64,000 nucleotides of DNA from JBHIYN01 sp041984235. Its GTDB lineage: Bacteria > Pseudomonadota > Gammaproteobacteria > Ga0077536. The stretch is from positions 1 to 64,000 of the forward strand of contig JBHIYN010000020.1 of the NCBI GenBank assembly GCA_041984235.1, read 5' to 3'. The position numbers and the translations under genes are program-made. Below are positions 1 through 8,414 of this stretch, piece by piece (positions within the stretch are counted from its first letter, which is position 1; every line of letters starts with the position of its first letter). The notes below the pieces were generated by a model. That model made no database searches. It worked only from the letters and a program-made list of their open reading frames with translations, and had not been told where the DNA came from.

Positions 1-128
1 GCTGGTGATAACTCATCGTAAGGATCCTATTCCGGCAAGAATTGAACCCTTACGAGTATCCCAGCTCGCCTCCCTCACATCGAGTCGGGCATATGGACGT
101 GTTGCACTTACATTGTGAATCCGCGGCA
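1..128. other. 3' remainder of a preceding integron cassette
   Basis: This short stretch precedes the first attC site and should be the end of a cassette that begins outside the window. I see no convincing coding frame in it. The base composition is lower in GC than the chromosome to the right, matching the two complete cassettes that follow. Confidence 0.4.
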
Positions 129-238
129 TCTAACAATCGGTTCGAGTCGGACGCGTTACAGCGGGCCTTCCTCCAGCGGCTCCGCATTTTCGCCTCCGCA
201 AGGCCCGCTGTAACGCGTCGCTCAACCGAGCGTTAGAG
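128..238 (+). repeat. attC site 1 (integron recombination site)
   Basis: The site starts with an R''-type TCTAAC (about 129-134) and ends with the R' core GTTAGAG (232-238). Between them are long, essentially perfect inverted arms: GACGCGTTACAGCGGGCC near 149-166 against its complement near 202-219, separated by a variable loop. This is the folded single-strand architecture of attC. The R' core GTTAGAG is the exact complement of the R'' CTCTAAC at 1676-1682, as expected for the two ends of one cassette. Confidence 0.88.
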
Positions 239-254
239 CCATCAGGGAAGACCG

Positions 255-1673
255 ATGACCTATGCTCTTATAGATCACGCGACGTTGACGGCCGTTCAGC
301 GCTTGGCAGGGGAAGTCCCAACCAAGTCCAGAGATTCCGTCGATCTCGACATCGTCGCCCTGGAAAATCTTCTCGAAGCCATCCTTTTTTTCGACGAAAT
401 CGTCGCGATTGACGACTATGTTCCCGCGCATAGACAGGACCGTGCGGAACGATTCCCCTTTATCCGGTTTCTTGAGCCTAGAGAACTCGGCCTAGAAATT
501 ATCGAGAGTCAGGCAGACGATCGCGCAGCCGAAATACGCCCCGAAATACGCGGCGGCGAGTTCGCTAACGATGATTTTCGCCAATTGGTAGAGCTGCTCC
601 AAACGCACATTGTTTGTACCTGGGATATCAGCTCAAGTATCTATTTCCTGACCCTTAAAGTTCTCGCTAAAGAAAGCTCATCTGAGTTCCATAAGTATGG
701 AAATCTCGCCGCAGCAATCTTCACGGAACTGGGGGAAGCGAAGAATACGGGAAGAGCTCCGCCCCGCGCCGTCTCACTTGTCGATCGGTACGGCAACCCA
801 ATTCGAGATGGCTACAAGGTCCCGGACGCGCAGTGGGGCGATGGAACTACAGGAGGGACGACCGGCGCTATCCCAGCATTTGTAGCGGCACTTACGTGGT
901 TGGCAAATCGCTCTATCTACTATTCCTTGGCCGGCCGGCACTTGCAGGCGGATGTGTTCTTGTACCCGATTCGGCAGGCGTACCAGCAATACTACCTCTC
1001 GGCTACGTGTGGGTATGGTTATGACTTTCCTCGTCAGATCGTGGAGTCGTTCTCGAGGTCCCTAAGCGAGGATACTTTTGCTATTCAGAACGCCGGGCTC
1101 GCGGCAGCAACGAGGATTGATTTGCCGGTTTTCTGCGCGTGGTTAGCGCGGGAGACTGGCGACCCCGCAACTATCGTGGATTTGGCGCTAGAGATTAGAA
1201 ATGAACCGGCGTTCGTCGAGGCTAGAGACCAACTCCGCGCAGTGCGTAATGCGTTTGACCAAGGAGATATAGCCGGCGCGAACAAAGCGGTCGCCAAAAT
1301 TGTAGCGGACATAGATAAAGCATCGGTTGCAATAAGAGATACGTACGGTATTGCGACTGCGCAAGGCTTGCCTATGACACGTTTAGTGCAGATCTATAAC
1401 TCAGCTGCCGCGGTGGCGAATCTTCCTCCATTGCCGGAATTCGATATCAAGGTGCCGATCCCAGAATTCTTGCGAGACCTATCTGCACCGGGCGGCTTCA
1501 ATGCAGTCTACCGAAACATGACGAGCGATCTTGCTACTGTTTGGGGGCTCGGAGAAATTCGAGACATTCTGGGGGCAAGGGTGCAAAAGGACGACAGAGC
1601 AATTACGTACAACCCGAAAGCAGAACCCCCGGAATACAGGAATAGTCATTCCCCGTTTAAGAGTCCAATGTGA
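255..1673 (+). CDS. Integron cassette protein of unknown function (472 aa)
   Basis: This is the only gene of the first complete cassette. It starts 16 bases after the attC core with AGGGAAG at 244-250, and its stop lies directly before the next attC. I do not recognise the family. The N-terminal 130 residues are acidic and Leu/Ile-rich, with a patch LLEAILFFDEIVAIDDY near residue 40. The middle (about 190-290) has Trp/Tyr-rich segments, and the C-terminus is helical and charged. There is no signal peptide and no clear transmembrane helix, so it is probably cytosolic. At 472 aa it is long for a cassette product. Codon use is more AT-rich than the chromosome, supporting acquisition through the integron. 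Many large cassette products of unknown function prove to be phage-defence or toxin-type proteins, but nothing here shows that directly. Confidence 0.8.
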   Translation: MTYALIDHATLTAVQRLAGEVPTKSRDSVDLDIVALENLLEAILFFDEIVAIDDYVPAHRQDRAERFPFIRFLEPRELGLEIIESQADDRAAEIRPEIRGGEFANDDFRQLVELLQTHIVCTWDISSSIYFLTLKVLAKESSSEFHKYGNLAAAIFTELGEAKNTGRAPPRAVSLVDRYGNPIRDGYKVPDAQWGDGTTGGTTGAIPAFVAALTWLANRSIYYSLAGRHLQADVFLYPIRQAYQQYYLSATCGYGYDFPRQIVESFSRSLSEDTFAIQNAGLAAATRIDLPVFCAWLARETGDPATIVDLALEIRNEPAFVEARDQLRAVRNAFDQGDIAGANKAVAKIVADIDKASVAIRDTYGIATAQGLPMTRLVQIYNSAAAVANLPPLPEFDIKVPIPEFLRDLSAPGGFNAVYRNMTSDLATVWGLGEIRDILGARVQKDDRAITYNPKAEPPEYRNSHSPFKSPM

Positions 1674-1675
1674 TG

Positions 1676-1773
1676 GCTCTAACAATGCGATCAACTCAGA
1701 CGCTTGACCGCTTTCTCCCTGCGCTACCGCTCCGGTCGGTCGCCGTCAAGCGCCGGTTATCGCGACGTTAGGC
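1676..1773 (+). repeat. attC site 2
   Basis: The site begins with R'' CTCTAAC at 1676-1682, immediately after the stop of the 472-aa cassette gene, and ends with the canonical core GTTAGGC at 1767-1773. Internal arms include GCTTGAC near 1712 and GTCAAGC near 1745. GTTAGGC is the complement of the GCCTAAC that ends the next cassette (2529-2535), so the cassette boundaries are internally consistent. Confidence 0.88.
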
Positions 1774-1822
1774 AGATACAGAACTCGTGACCGCGCCACC
1801 GTTCTCTAGGGAGGGAAAATCG

Positions 1823-2515
1823 ATGCTAACCGGATTAGCAGACGTTATTCGAGCGCTTGCCGCTTTGACTTGGCCTGCCATTCTCGCCACCGCACTGTTC
1901 TTCCTCTATGACCCGATAAAGAATGTAATTCAAGACCGCGGTTTGACTGTGAAAATTGGGGACCTTGAGGTCTCGATCTCCGATGTCGTGAAAGAACAAA
2001 ACAGTCTGGTAGAGGATGTCTGGAATGATCTTGAAGAATTACGGACACGAGTTTCCGCACTCGAACCCCGGTCCGCTAATGGTGGCCCCATCAGTACCGG
2101 GGGCATCTCGAGGCTCCCGGAAGGGGAGAACATCGGCACTAAGGTCACCTCGGTGCTATGGGTAGACGACCATCCCCAGAACAATGCAATCCTCGTTGAA
2201 AAAATGAGAAGAACAGGTGTCCGAGTAGATATAGCGTTGTCGACGAGAGAAGCGGAGGTTGCGGCCGCCACTGGCAGGTATTCAGTCGTAATAACCGATA
2301 TGGGAAGAACCGAACCGGGAAGCACAATTAAAAACATCACCGCCGGATTGGATCTGATCAAGTCACTGCGCCAATCGAATATTCCAACCCCAATTGTTGT
2401 GTTCTCATCACGTTCCAGAATCGTAGAAACCGATGCTTACGGTGCCGGCGCCCAGTATGTGACGAACTCCTGGACTGAGCTAATGCGCTATCTTGAGATC
2501 GGAGCGGAAGGGTAG
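1823..2515 (+). CDS. Membrane-anchored receiver-like (REC) protein, integron cassette
   Basis: This is the gene of the second cassette. The start at ATG 1823 is chosen because AGGGAGGG (1808-1815) sits at the right distance; an in-frame GTG at 1787 lacks such a site. The protein is 230 aa. Residues 8-30 form one hydrophobic helix. Residues 50-83 are charged and probably coiled coil. Residues 108-225 look like a response-regulator receiver fold: acidic pair D115/D116 in VLWVDDHP, a candidate phospho-acceptor D159 in VVITDMG, and S195/S196 in VVFSS. The usual receiver Lys after the fifth strand is absent (YVTNSW, T214), so phospho-switching may be lost or altered. No output domain follows. The fold call rests on motifs; the function is unknown. 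Confidence 0.75.
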   Translation: MLTGLADVIRALAALTWPAILATALFFLYDPIKNVIQDRGLTVKIGDLEVSISDVVKEQNSLVEDVWNDLEELRTRVSALEPRSANGGPISTGGISRLPEGENIGTKVTSVLWVDDHPQNNAILVEKMRRTGVRVDIALSTREAEVAAATGRYSVVITDMGRTEPGSTIKNITAGLDLIKSLRQSNIPTPIVVFSSRSRIVETDAYGAGAQYVTNSWTELMRYLEIGAEG

Positions 2516-2528
2516 CTATAACTAATCT

Positions 2529-2562
2529 GCCTAACAAGCGACTGTGATCCCCCGTCAACCCA
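2529..2562 (+). repeat. Truncated attC site 3 (left half only)
   Basis: GCCTAAC at 2529-2535 is the R'' end of the second cassette and is exactly complementary to that cassette's 5' core GTTAGGC at 1767-1773. No matching GTTRRRY core follows. The sequence instead passes into the terminal region of an IS110-type element whose transposase stop is at 2563-2565. The attC is therefore interrupted, as expected for the IS1111-attC group of elements that insert in these sites. Confidence 0.7.
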
Positions 2563-2795
2563 CTAGGCATAGTTTTCGTTCCACGGTTTGTCGTCCCTGA
2601 CCATCGCATTGAGGGTGGTGAGCACGCGACGCGTGCAAGCGGTGATAGCGACCTTCTTATGCTTGCCGGCATCGACCATGCGGCGGTAGAGCGCTCGAAA
2701 TTTCGGGTTGTGCTGAATGGCTGACATCATGGCCATGAACAGCACCGTACGAACGCTCGACCGGCCTCCGCGGATCGGTCGTTTGCCGCGGAAGG
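2563..2795 (-). pseudogene. IS110/IS1111-family transposase, C-terminal remnant
   Basis: Reading leftward, the frame gives FRGKRPIRGGRSSVRTVLFMAMMSA and then RALYRRMVDAGKHKKVAITACTR, ending in WNENYA and a TAG stop. This matches the conserved C-terminal transposase_20 region of IS110-family transposases (GKRxIxGGR, then RxxL, then GKxxKxAxxAxxRK/R). Only about 75 codons remain. The DEDD catalytic domain is missing, so the element is dead. It lies between an interrupted attC and a chromosomal MBL-fold gene, marking the recombination junction between the integron tail and the chromosome. Confidence 0.8.
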
Positions 2796-3809
2796 CATAA
2801 GCTCCCCCACCTGGTCGACAAGCCCGAAGCAGGACTTTCTGGCATGGGATGCCACCCCGCTCAATACCCCAGGTAAGTCCCCCCCCGCCTGCCCGCCGAA
2901 GTGCGGAATGAACATCACGTCGAAACCGGCCCGATCCCCGTGCTTCGCCGCCAGCACCGGGTAAGCTGCTCTCAGGGCCTCGCGCAGGTGGCTGCCGTCG
3001 GCGGCGTCGTAGTCGTATTTCGCCAGTGCGTGGAGGACCTCCTCGCGGAAGTCCACCATGAATTCGCGGTAGGCAAGCAGGTCCTCACGCCGCCCGATGC
3101 CGAAATGGGTGGGCACGTAATGCTCGGCGTCCAGCGTCAGCAAGCGATCCAGCGCACGGATGTAGCCGGGGTAGTACCAGTCGGGGAAGCCGAACGGGGG
3201 CACCGCGTCCTTGAACATGAGGTCGGGCAGGAACAGCACCTTCTTCTCGGGGATGTACGCGGCCACCAGGGTTTCGGAGTGCGAGCGCGGCAGGTAGAGC
3301 AACTGCACGCGCACCGAACCAAGAACGAGCTCGGTATCGCCCGCGATGGTGGAGCTGACCGGCAGTACGTCGTCGACGTAGTCGAAGTCGCGCACGTAGG
3401 ACATCACGTCCTCGTGTGCGATGACGCTCTCCGGCGCCAGCGCGCCCGCGCCGCGAATGTGGTCGAGATGATGATGCGAGTAAACGACCCAGCCGACCGG
3501 CTTGCCCGGGAGCTCCCGCGCCAGGATCTGGGCGAGGCGAGCCGCGTGCTCACCGTTGAAGCTGTCGAACACCGCGAGCTTCTCGCCGCAGTCGAGCACC
3601 AGGCTGCGGTTGAATCCGTGGCTGAACGCGAAGACGCCGGGCGCGATGGTTACGAACGCGTCGGGCCTGGCGCGTTCGGGCTCGAAGTAATCGGTCGGCA
3701 TGGCCAGTTGAAACACAAGCGGTTTCAGCCGGTCTCCGTTCAGCACGAGCAGCACGGCGCCTGCGAGCACGAGGCCCGTTACGATCAGAGCACCCTTCCT
3801 GACGTTCAT
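2727..3809 (-). CDS. MBL-fold metallo-hydrolase with membrane anchor, 3' end altered by IS remnant
   Basis: The 360-aa frame has an N-terminal hydrophobic segment (residues 7-24; signal anchor or signal peptide) followed by a metallo-beta-lactamase fold. The zinc motif HHHLDH is at residues 112-117, a further His sits in LPRSHSET, and another in PTHFGIG. The fold is typical of broad hydrolases, and the substrate cannot be read from sequence. After FGGQAGGDLPG (about residue 314) the remaining 45 residues look unnatural and are read from DNA overlapping the IS110 remnant in another frame. The native C-terminus has therefore probably been lost and replaced by read-through. The zinc ligands are intact, so residual activity is possible. 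Confidence 0.75.
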   Translation of the reverse strand: MNVRKGALIVTGLVLAGAVLLVLNGDRLKPLVFQLAMPTDYFEPERARPDAFVTIAPGVFAFSHGFNRSLVLDCGEKLAVFDSFNGEHAARLAQILARELPGKPVGWVVYSHHHLDHIRGAGALAPESVIAHEDVMSYVRDFDYVDDVLPVSSTIAGDTELVLGSVRVQLLYLPRSHSETLVAAYIPEKKVLFLPDLMFKDAVPPFGFPDWYYPGYIRALDRLLTLDAEHYVPTHFGIGRREDLLAYREFMVDFREEVLHALAKYDYDAADGSHLREALRAAYPVLAAKHGDRAGFDVMFIPHFGGQAGGDLPGVLSGVASHARKSCFGLVDQVGELMPSAANDRSAEAGRAFVRCCSWP

Positions 3810-4017
3810 TCCCGGATCTTCGCGGCCGACTGCGTCTGTGAGGACATAGGCGGTCGATACTAGCCTTAATCCGGACGATGCGCGCGTGCTGTGGCGCGGT
3901 TTTCGTGATGCAGGGATTGCCTGCAGTCGTTCCGTTCAAGAGACGAAGATGCGGCCGTCCTGCGTTGCGGCCGCCCGGCGTTATGATGGCGCCTGTCGAA
4001 ACCCGGGGGAATCGCCC

Positions 4018-4482
4018 ATGACCCACGAGGACCGCGTCCAGTGGCTCTACGACGTCGAGCGCATCAAGCAGCTCAAGCACCGCTACTGCGCCTTCTGTGA
4101 CGAGGGCTACGATCCGGAAGGCATCGCCAGCCTGTTCACCGAGAACGGGGTGTGGGAAGGCGGTCCGTTCGGGCGCGCCGAGACGCGCGCGGGGATCCGC
4201 GAGTTCTTCGCCGCGATCTCGGGCCAGGTGGCGTTCGCCAACCACTACGTGAGCAACCCCGTCATCGAGGTCGACGGCGACCGTGCCAGCGGCCGCTGGG
4301 ACCTGTGGCAGCCGATGGTGATGGGCGACGAGCCGGCCGCGCTGTGGCTGGTGGCGAAGTACCGCGAGCGCTACGTGCGCGCCGGGGACGAGTGGCTGTT
4401 CGAGCTGCTCGAGCTCGACGTGCGCGCGCTCTCGCCCTACGAGCAGGGCTTCGCGAAGCAGCGCTTCGTCGAAGCCGACTGA
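4018..4482 (+). CDS. SnoaL-like / nuclear transport factor 2 family protein
   Basis: The 154-aa protein starts at ATG 4018 after GGGGGAATCGCCC. It has the NTF2-like cone-fold layout: an N-terminal helix with IKQLKHRYCAFCDEGYD, a LFTENGVWEGG strand-turn, then alternating strands to a C-terminal LLELDVRALSPYEQG. This matches the SnoaL_4 group (ring-hydroxylating dioxygenase small subunit-like, scytalone dehydratase-like). No partner enzyme is adjacent except a second NTF2-like gene 68 bp downstream. The substrate is not predictable. Confidence 0.8.
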   Translation: MTHEDRVQWLYDVERIKQLKHRYCAFCDEGYDPEGIASLFTENGVWEGGPFGRAETRAGIREFFAAISGQVAFANHYVSNPVIEVDGDRASGRWDLWQPMVMGDEPAALWLVAKYRERYVRAGDEWLFELLELDVRALSPYEQGFAKQRFVEAD

Positions 4483-4550
4483 GGCGCACGCGCCACCTGC
4501 CCCCGCGCGCCCGCCCGCGGGCTGCCCTGCACACCGATCGGGATCCGACC

Positions 4551-4961
4551 ATGAACAAGCAACAGGCCATCGATACCGTCAACCTCTACCTGCAGCGCCT
4601 GCTGACCGACTTCCCGGCCTGCGTGCCGATGATGACGGACGACTTCGTGTGGGAGAACCGCCTGCCGGCACACGTACCCTTTGGCGGCCGCTACGAGGGC
4701 GTCGCCGGGCTCGAGCGCTACCTCGGCCAGCTCGCCGCGGCGTGGGAAATCGGCGAGCTCGTGTTCCACGACTTCGTGTTCGATCCGGAATCGCGCATCC
4801 TGGCCGCGACCGGGGTCGAGAAGGACGGCCGGGCGCTATCCACGGGGCGACGCTGCGACATGGAATTCGTGTGGGAATTCCGCTTCGCCGGGGACGGTCG
4901 GCTCAGCTACCTGCGCGAGTACAACGACACCGCGGCCATCGGTGGCACCTTCGACGCCTGA
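4551..4961 (+). CDS. SnoaL-like / NTF2-family protein (second copy)
   Basis: The 136-aa protein begins MNKQQAIDTVNLYLQRLL and contains DDFVWENRLP, the FGGRYEGVAGLERYL turn and a terminal LSYLREYNDTAAI, the typical end of SnoaL-like proteins. It follows the other NTF2-like gene in the same direction with a short gap but is not a close copy of it, so this is probably a functional pair rather than a recent duplication. The role is unknown; members range from polyketide cyclases to small isomerases. Confidence 0.78.
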   Translation: MNKQQAIDTVNLYLQRLLTDFPACVPMMTDDFVWENRLPAHVPFGGRYEGVAGLERYLGQLAAAWEIGELVFHDFVFDPESRILAATGVEKDGRALSTGRRCDMEFVWEFRFAGDGRLSYLREYNDTAAIGGTFDA

Positions 4962-5024
4962 GCAAGCGCCCGCCGTGCCGGCGCGGAAAGAAGGCGGGAC
5001 CTGCCCCGCCCGGAGAGCCGCACC

Positions 5025-5624
5025 ATGACGGCGGACGCCGCCACGCTCTACGAGGCCCACGCGCGCGCCTTCCTGCAGGCGCGCGACCCTTCCACCGTGG
5101 GCGTGACGATCCTCCGCCGCTGGGCGCAATCCCTGCCGCCGGGCACGGAAACCCTGGAATTCGGCTGCGGCGGGGGCTTTCCGGTCACCCGCACCCTGGT
5201 CGGGGAAGGCCTGCGCGTGTGGGGAATCGACGCTTCGCCGACGCTGCTGGCTCGGTTCAGGCAGCGCTTTCCGAGCGTTCCCGTCGACTGCGCGCGGGCG
5301 CTGGAGAGCACCTGCTTCGGGCGCCGCTTCGGCGCCGTGGTCGCGATTGGACTGGTGTTCCTGCTGGAGGAGCCGGAACAGACCGCCCTGATCCGGCGCG
5401 CGGCCGAGGTGCTGGAGCCCGGCGGGCGCTTCCTGTTCACCGCGCCGCTCGAAGCCGGCACCTGGCGGGACGTGACGACCGGGCACGCCTGTCGCTCGCT
5501 CGGGCGTGACCGCTACGTGCAACTGTTGACTGCCGCCGGCTTCAGCCTGGTGGCCACGGACGAGGACGAAGGCCGCAACAACCATTACGACGCCGAGCGT
5601 TTGGCTGCACACGTCGTGCCGTGA
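5025..5624 (+). CDS. Class I SAM-dependent methyltransferase
   Basis: The 199-aa protein has the SAM-binding glycine loop LEFGCGGGFPVTRTL at about residues 44-58, the motif II acidic residue in VWGIDASPTLL, and a motif III/IV region (FGAVVAIGLVFLLEEPEQ) followed by LEPGGRFLFTAPLE. It is a Methyltransf_11/25-type fold, and the substrate cannot be inferred. An RBS (GGAGAG) precedes the ATG. It lies in a run of small rightward accessory genes. Confidence 0.85.
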   Translation: MTADAATLYEAHARAFLQARDPSTVGVTILRRWAQSLPPGTETLEFGCGGGFPVTRTLVGEGLRVWGIDASPTLLARFRQRFPSVPVDCARALESTCFGRRFGAVVAIGLVFLLEEPEQTALIRRAAEVLEPGGRFLFTAPLEAGTWRDVTTGHACRSLGRDRYVQLLTAAGFSLVATDEDEGRNNHYDAERLAAHVVP

Positions 5625-5759
5625 CCTGCCCGGCGACGGCGGCCCGCACCCGCGCTACGGCCGGTTCTTCGCACGCGTACAGCGCACCGACCTGGCTGAG
5701 CCAGCGAACCCGCGCGCCGCCTCCCCTCGGCCGTACGACGATCTGGCATTATCCGGCCC

Positions 5760-6317
5760 ATGAGTATCTGGCGCACGATTCTCCGCTTCATCGCCGCGGT
5801 CGTCGCGGTATACCTGCTGAGCGCCGGCTACATTGCCTGGCAGATCCACCGGCGCACGGACGTCGACGATTACGCCGACTACCTGGCGAAATGGCAGTCA
5901 CACCTGGTCGCGCATTTCCCGCAGCGCATCGACGAGCGGGCACGCAACGTCGCGGTGTCATGGGCGCCGGGCTTCCTGCAGGGCGGCGCGCACCTGCAGC
6001 TCGGAATGGACGTCACCACGGAGCAGGCCTCGCGCGACGCGGCAACGGCGGCGGCCGCGGCGCTGCGCGTGGTCGACCTGGCCGCACCGGCGGCACACAC
6101 CGGGGAGGGCGCCGAAGGAAAGGGGCCAGACTCCGCCCCGCTGCCGCCGTACTACCTCGCGGCCGAGGTGCGCAGGTTCCCGCCGCATTACACGCTCTAC
6201 TACCTCTTCGCCCAGCCGGGCACCACGCAGGGCTTCCCGTGGAATCACGGCCGCACCGCGGGCGTGGCCATTTCCCGCCAGCCACCGCGCATCGTGTACT
6301 GGGCGGAGAGCTGGTAG
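5760..6317 (+). CDS. Hypothetical single-pass membrane protein (185 aa)
   Basis: One hydrophobic helix (about residues 5-27) precedes a soluble region with no family I recognise. Odd features are a LRVVDLAAPAAHTGEG linker near residue 105 and a Tyr/His-rich patch (FPPHYTLYYLFAQPG) near 140. The product is probably periplasmic and tethered to the inner membrane. No function is assigned. Confidence 0.6.
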   Translation: MSIWRTILRFIAAVVAVYLLSAGYIAWQIHRRTDVDDYADYLAKWQSHLVAHFPQRIDERARNVAVSWAPGFLQGGAHLQLGMDVTTEQASRDAATAAAAALRVVDLAAPAAHTGEGAEGKGPDSAPLPPYYLAAEVRRFPPHYTLYYLFAQPGTTQGFPWNHGRTAGVAISRQPPRIVYWAESW

Positions 6318-6418
6318 CGCCGCGCGGCACGCGGCCCGGTGCGCGGCAACACGTAGACCGCCTGTTCAACCACCCCGCGCCTTTGGTTTAACCTGAGCGC
6401 TTGTCCGCGAGGCGAACC

Positions 6419-7069
6419 ATGGCAACCCTCACCTGCAAATGCGGCACCGTCCGCGTCACCTTCCCGGTTACCCGGGAGCTGTTCCGTCACCAGTGCTGCT
6501 GCCATGACTGCATCTCGGCGCTGTGGTACTCGACGCAGCGCGGCGGGCCGCAGTACCCGCAGGACAACTGCGCGGACTGCTGTTGGCTGCCGAACGATTT
6601 CGAGGTCGCCACCGGCATCGAGCAGGTCGGCGCGTTGCTGAACTACGCAGGCGCCGATACCACGCGCTACTACTGCACCGCGTGCTGGACGCTGCTGTTC
6701 GGCGACCATCCGCTCTACGAGCGCTGCATCGTGGTCTCGCAGGTCGCCGCGTACCGCGATTTCACCGGCCTGACCGACATCGAACGCATGGCGCCGCAGG
6801 CGCGGCACTTCCTCAAGGACCTGGACGCGCAGGCACGCGCGAAGCTGCCACCCTGGCCCGGCGATCCGGCGCACGTGTACGAGGGCGCGGCAGACAACCT
6901 GCTGGCGAGCTTTCCGGCCATGAAGGCCGCCGGCGGCGAAGGCGCCGCGATGAACGCGGGCCTGCTGCTCGAACGCATCGGTGGCGCGTTCGTGCCCGTG
7001 GACGCGGAGCGTCTGCGTTCGGGCCCGCCCTCGCTGATGCGGCAGCAGGACACGGGCTCGCCCGGCTAG
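6419..7069 (+). CDS. GFA / CENP-V family zinc protein
   Basis: The start at ATG 6419 gives 216 aa beginning MATLTCKCGTVRV. Paired cysteines C6-x-C8, a CCCHDC cluster at 26-31 and a later YYCTACW match the two zinc sites of the GFA (glutathione-dependent formaldehyde-activating enzyme)/centromere protein V fold. Most family members are not proven formaldehyde enzymes, so the name describes the fold rather than the reaction. The C-terminal 80 residues are less conserved. The gene stands alone. Confidence 0.8.
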   Translation: MATLTCKCGTVRVTFPVTRELFRHQCCCHDCISALWYSTQRGGPQYPQDNCADCCWLPNDFEVATGIEQVGALLNYAGADTTRYYCTACWTLLFGDHPLYERCIVVSQVAAYRDFTGLTDIERMAPQARHFLKDLDAQARAKLPPWPGDPAHVYEGAADNLLASFPAMKAAGGEGAAMNAGLLLERIGGAFVPVDAERLRSGPPSLMRQQDTGSPG

Positions 7070-7259
7070 GGACGCCGCGCACGGTACGACGACGGACGGC
7101 TACGGAGCGGTTCGCGCCTCGGCCGGCCGGACGCTCGCGCGGCGCCTCGATCGGTGCCGACCCATTTGCTACTTTCGCTCGCCCGGGTGACCCGCGCCCG
7201 GCTCCATTCCGCCACGCACCCGCGGAACCGAACGACACCCTGCACGGAGCCCTCCCCTC

Positions 7260-8345
7260 ATGAGCACCCTTCCCGGCATCGACGTCCTGCAACGACCACC
7301 GGCCGACGCCGAGCTGCACGGCCTCAGTCCGTACGACGACCTGCCGGTGCACCACCTGCCGGGAACCTTTGCCGCCAACGAGCCGGAGCCCGCCGGCTGG
7401 GCCGAACGCTACTACTTCAACGTGCTGCGCGGCGACGGCGCGATCGCGGCCGTGCTGGGCGCGGGCATCTACCCGCGCCGCGGCGTCGCCGAGTGCTACT
7501 TCTGCCGCTTCGAGGGCGACCGGCAGATCAACGTGCGCGCCTGCCAGCCGCTGCCGCGCAGCCTGTCTGCCGGCGAGACGGCCGTGCCGTTCGCCCTGCA
7601 CTGCGTCACGCCCATGGCGCACTGGGCGGTACGCATCGCGGCCGATGCCGGAACCTTCGCGGGTGACTACGGCGCCCTCACCCGCCCCTACCAGTACACG
7701 CCGATCATCGTCCCGGCATCGGAGCCGGACGGTCCCTGGGATCACTGGGAGCACGTGGTGGCCGCCGGACGCTGGCAGCTGAGCGCCTTCTCCGGCAATC
7801 CGCTGGACGACGACTACCTGTGCATCCGCGATCGCACCTGGGGCATGCGCTCGCGCCGCCTGCGCCTGCACAACTGGCTGGTGTTCGAGTGCGACGGCTG
7901 CTGCATCAACGTCCTGCACCAGGAGCGCGCCGATGGCTCGGTGATGTACAGCGAAGGCGGCATTGCCTGGCCGGACGGCCGCAACGAGCACCTGCAGGTC
8001 GCCGCCTACGATTTCCGCTTCGACCCGCACACCCGCGAAGCACGCAGCGGCTTCTTCGAGCTGACCGGCGCGGCCGGCACCCTGCGCCTCGACTACGAGA
8101 CCGTGGGCCGCGGCATGCGCCTCGGCGGCGCCGGCTACACCGACAGCCAGGGCGACGCCGACAGCGGCATGCAGACCGACAGCTACGACCTCGACGACCC
8201 CGAGGTGGCGAACAGGACGGGGCGCGGCACCACCGACATCGGCGCGCGGGCGCGCCTCAGCGGGCTGCTGTCCGGCACCGCCCGCGGCGTGGTCGAGTCC
8301 GCGGTGGCGCGGGACCACGTGCGCTTCGGATCGGCGATCGCCTGA
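7260..8345 (+). CDS. DUF7064/AttH-like domain protein (361 aa)
   Basis: This soluble protein has no signal peptide. Its recognisable part is a beta-rich C-terminal half with YLCIRDRTWGMRSRR (about residues 187-201), DFRFDPHTREARSG, and a Gly-rich end. The RDRTWG pattern is typical of DUF7064/AttH (lipocalin-like) proteins found near degradative genes in Actinobacteria and Gammaproteobacteria. The N-terminal half has the matching first beta domain. The substrate is unknown, and assignment to the exact family is from memory of motifs only. Confidence 0.6.
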   Translation: MSTLPGIDVLQRPPADAELHGLSPYDDLPVHHLPGTFAANEPEPAGWAERYYFNVLRGDGAIAAVLGAGIYPRRGVAECYFCRFEGDRQINVRACQPLPRSLSAGETAVPFALHCVTPMAHWAVRIAADAGTFAGDYGALTRPYQYTPIIVPASEPDGPWDHWEHVVAAGRWQLSAFSGNPLDDDYLCIRDRTWGMRSRRLRLHNWLVFECDGCCINVLHQERADGSVMYSEGGIAWPDGRNEHLQVAAYDFRFDPHTREARSGFFELTGAAGTLRLDYETVGRGMRLGGAGYTDSQGDADSGMQTDSYDLDDPEVANRTGRGTTDIGARARLSGLLSGTARGVVESAVARDHVRFGSAIA

Positions 8346-8414
8346 GGCGCACGCGCTATAACCGGCGGCTCAAACGCCGTCGGAGACGTTCGGGCAGGCC
8401 CGATTCCAGAATTC

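Noticed and set aside
42..236. Small open frame at the window start
   Set aside because: It runs through attC site 1, which is structural DNA, and has no RBS.
6813..8318. Open frame of 501 codons on the minus strand opposite the DUF7064-like gene
   Set aside because: It is the antisense shadow of GC-rich coding DNA; composition is His/Val/Ala-biased with no domain, and the plus-strand genes have good starts and motifs.
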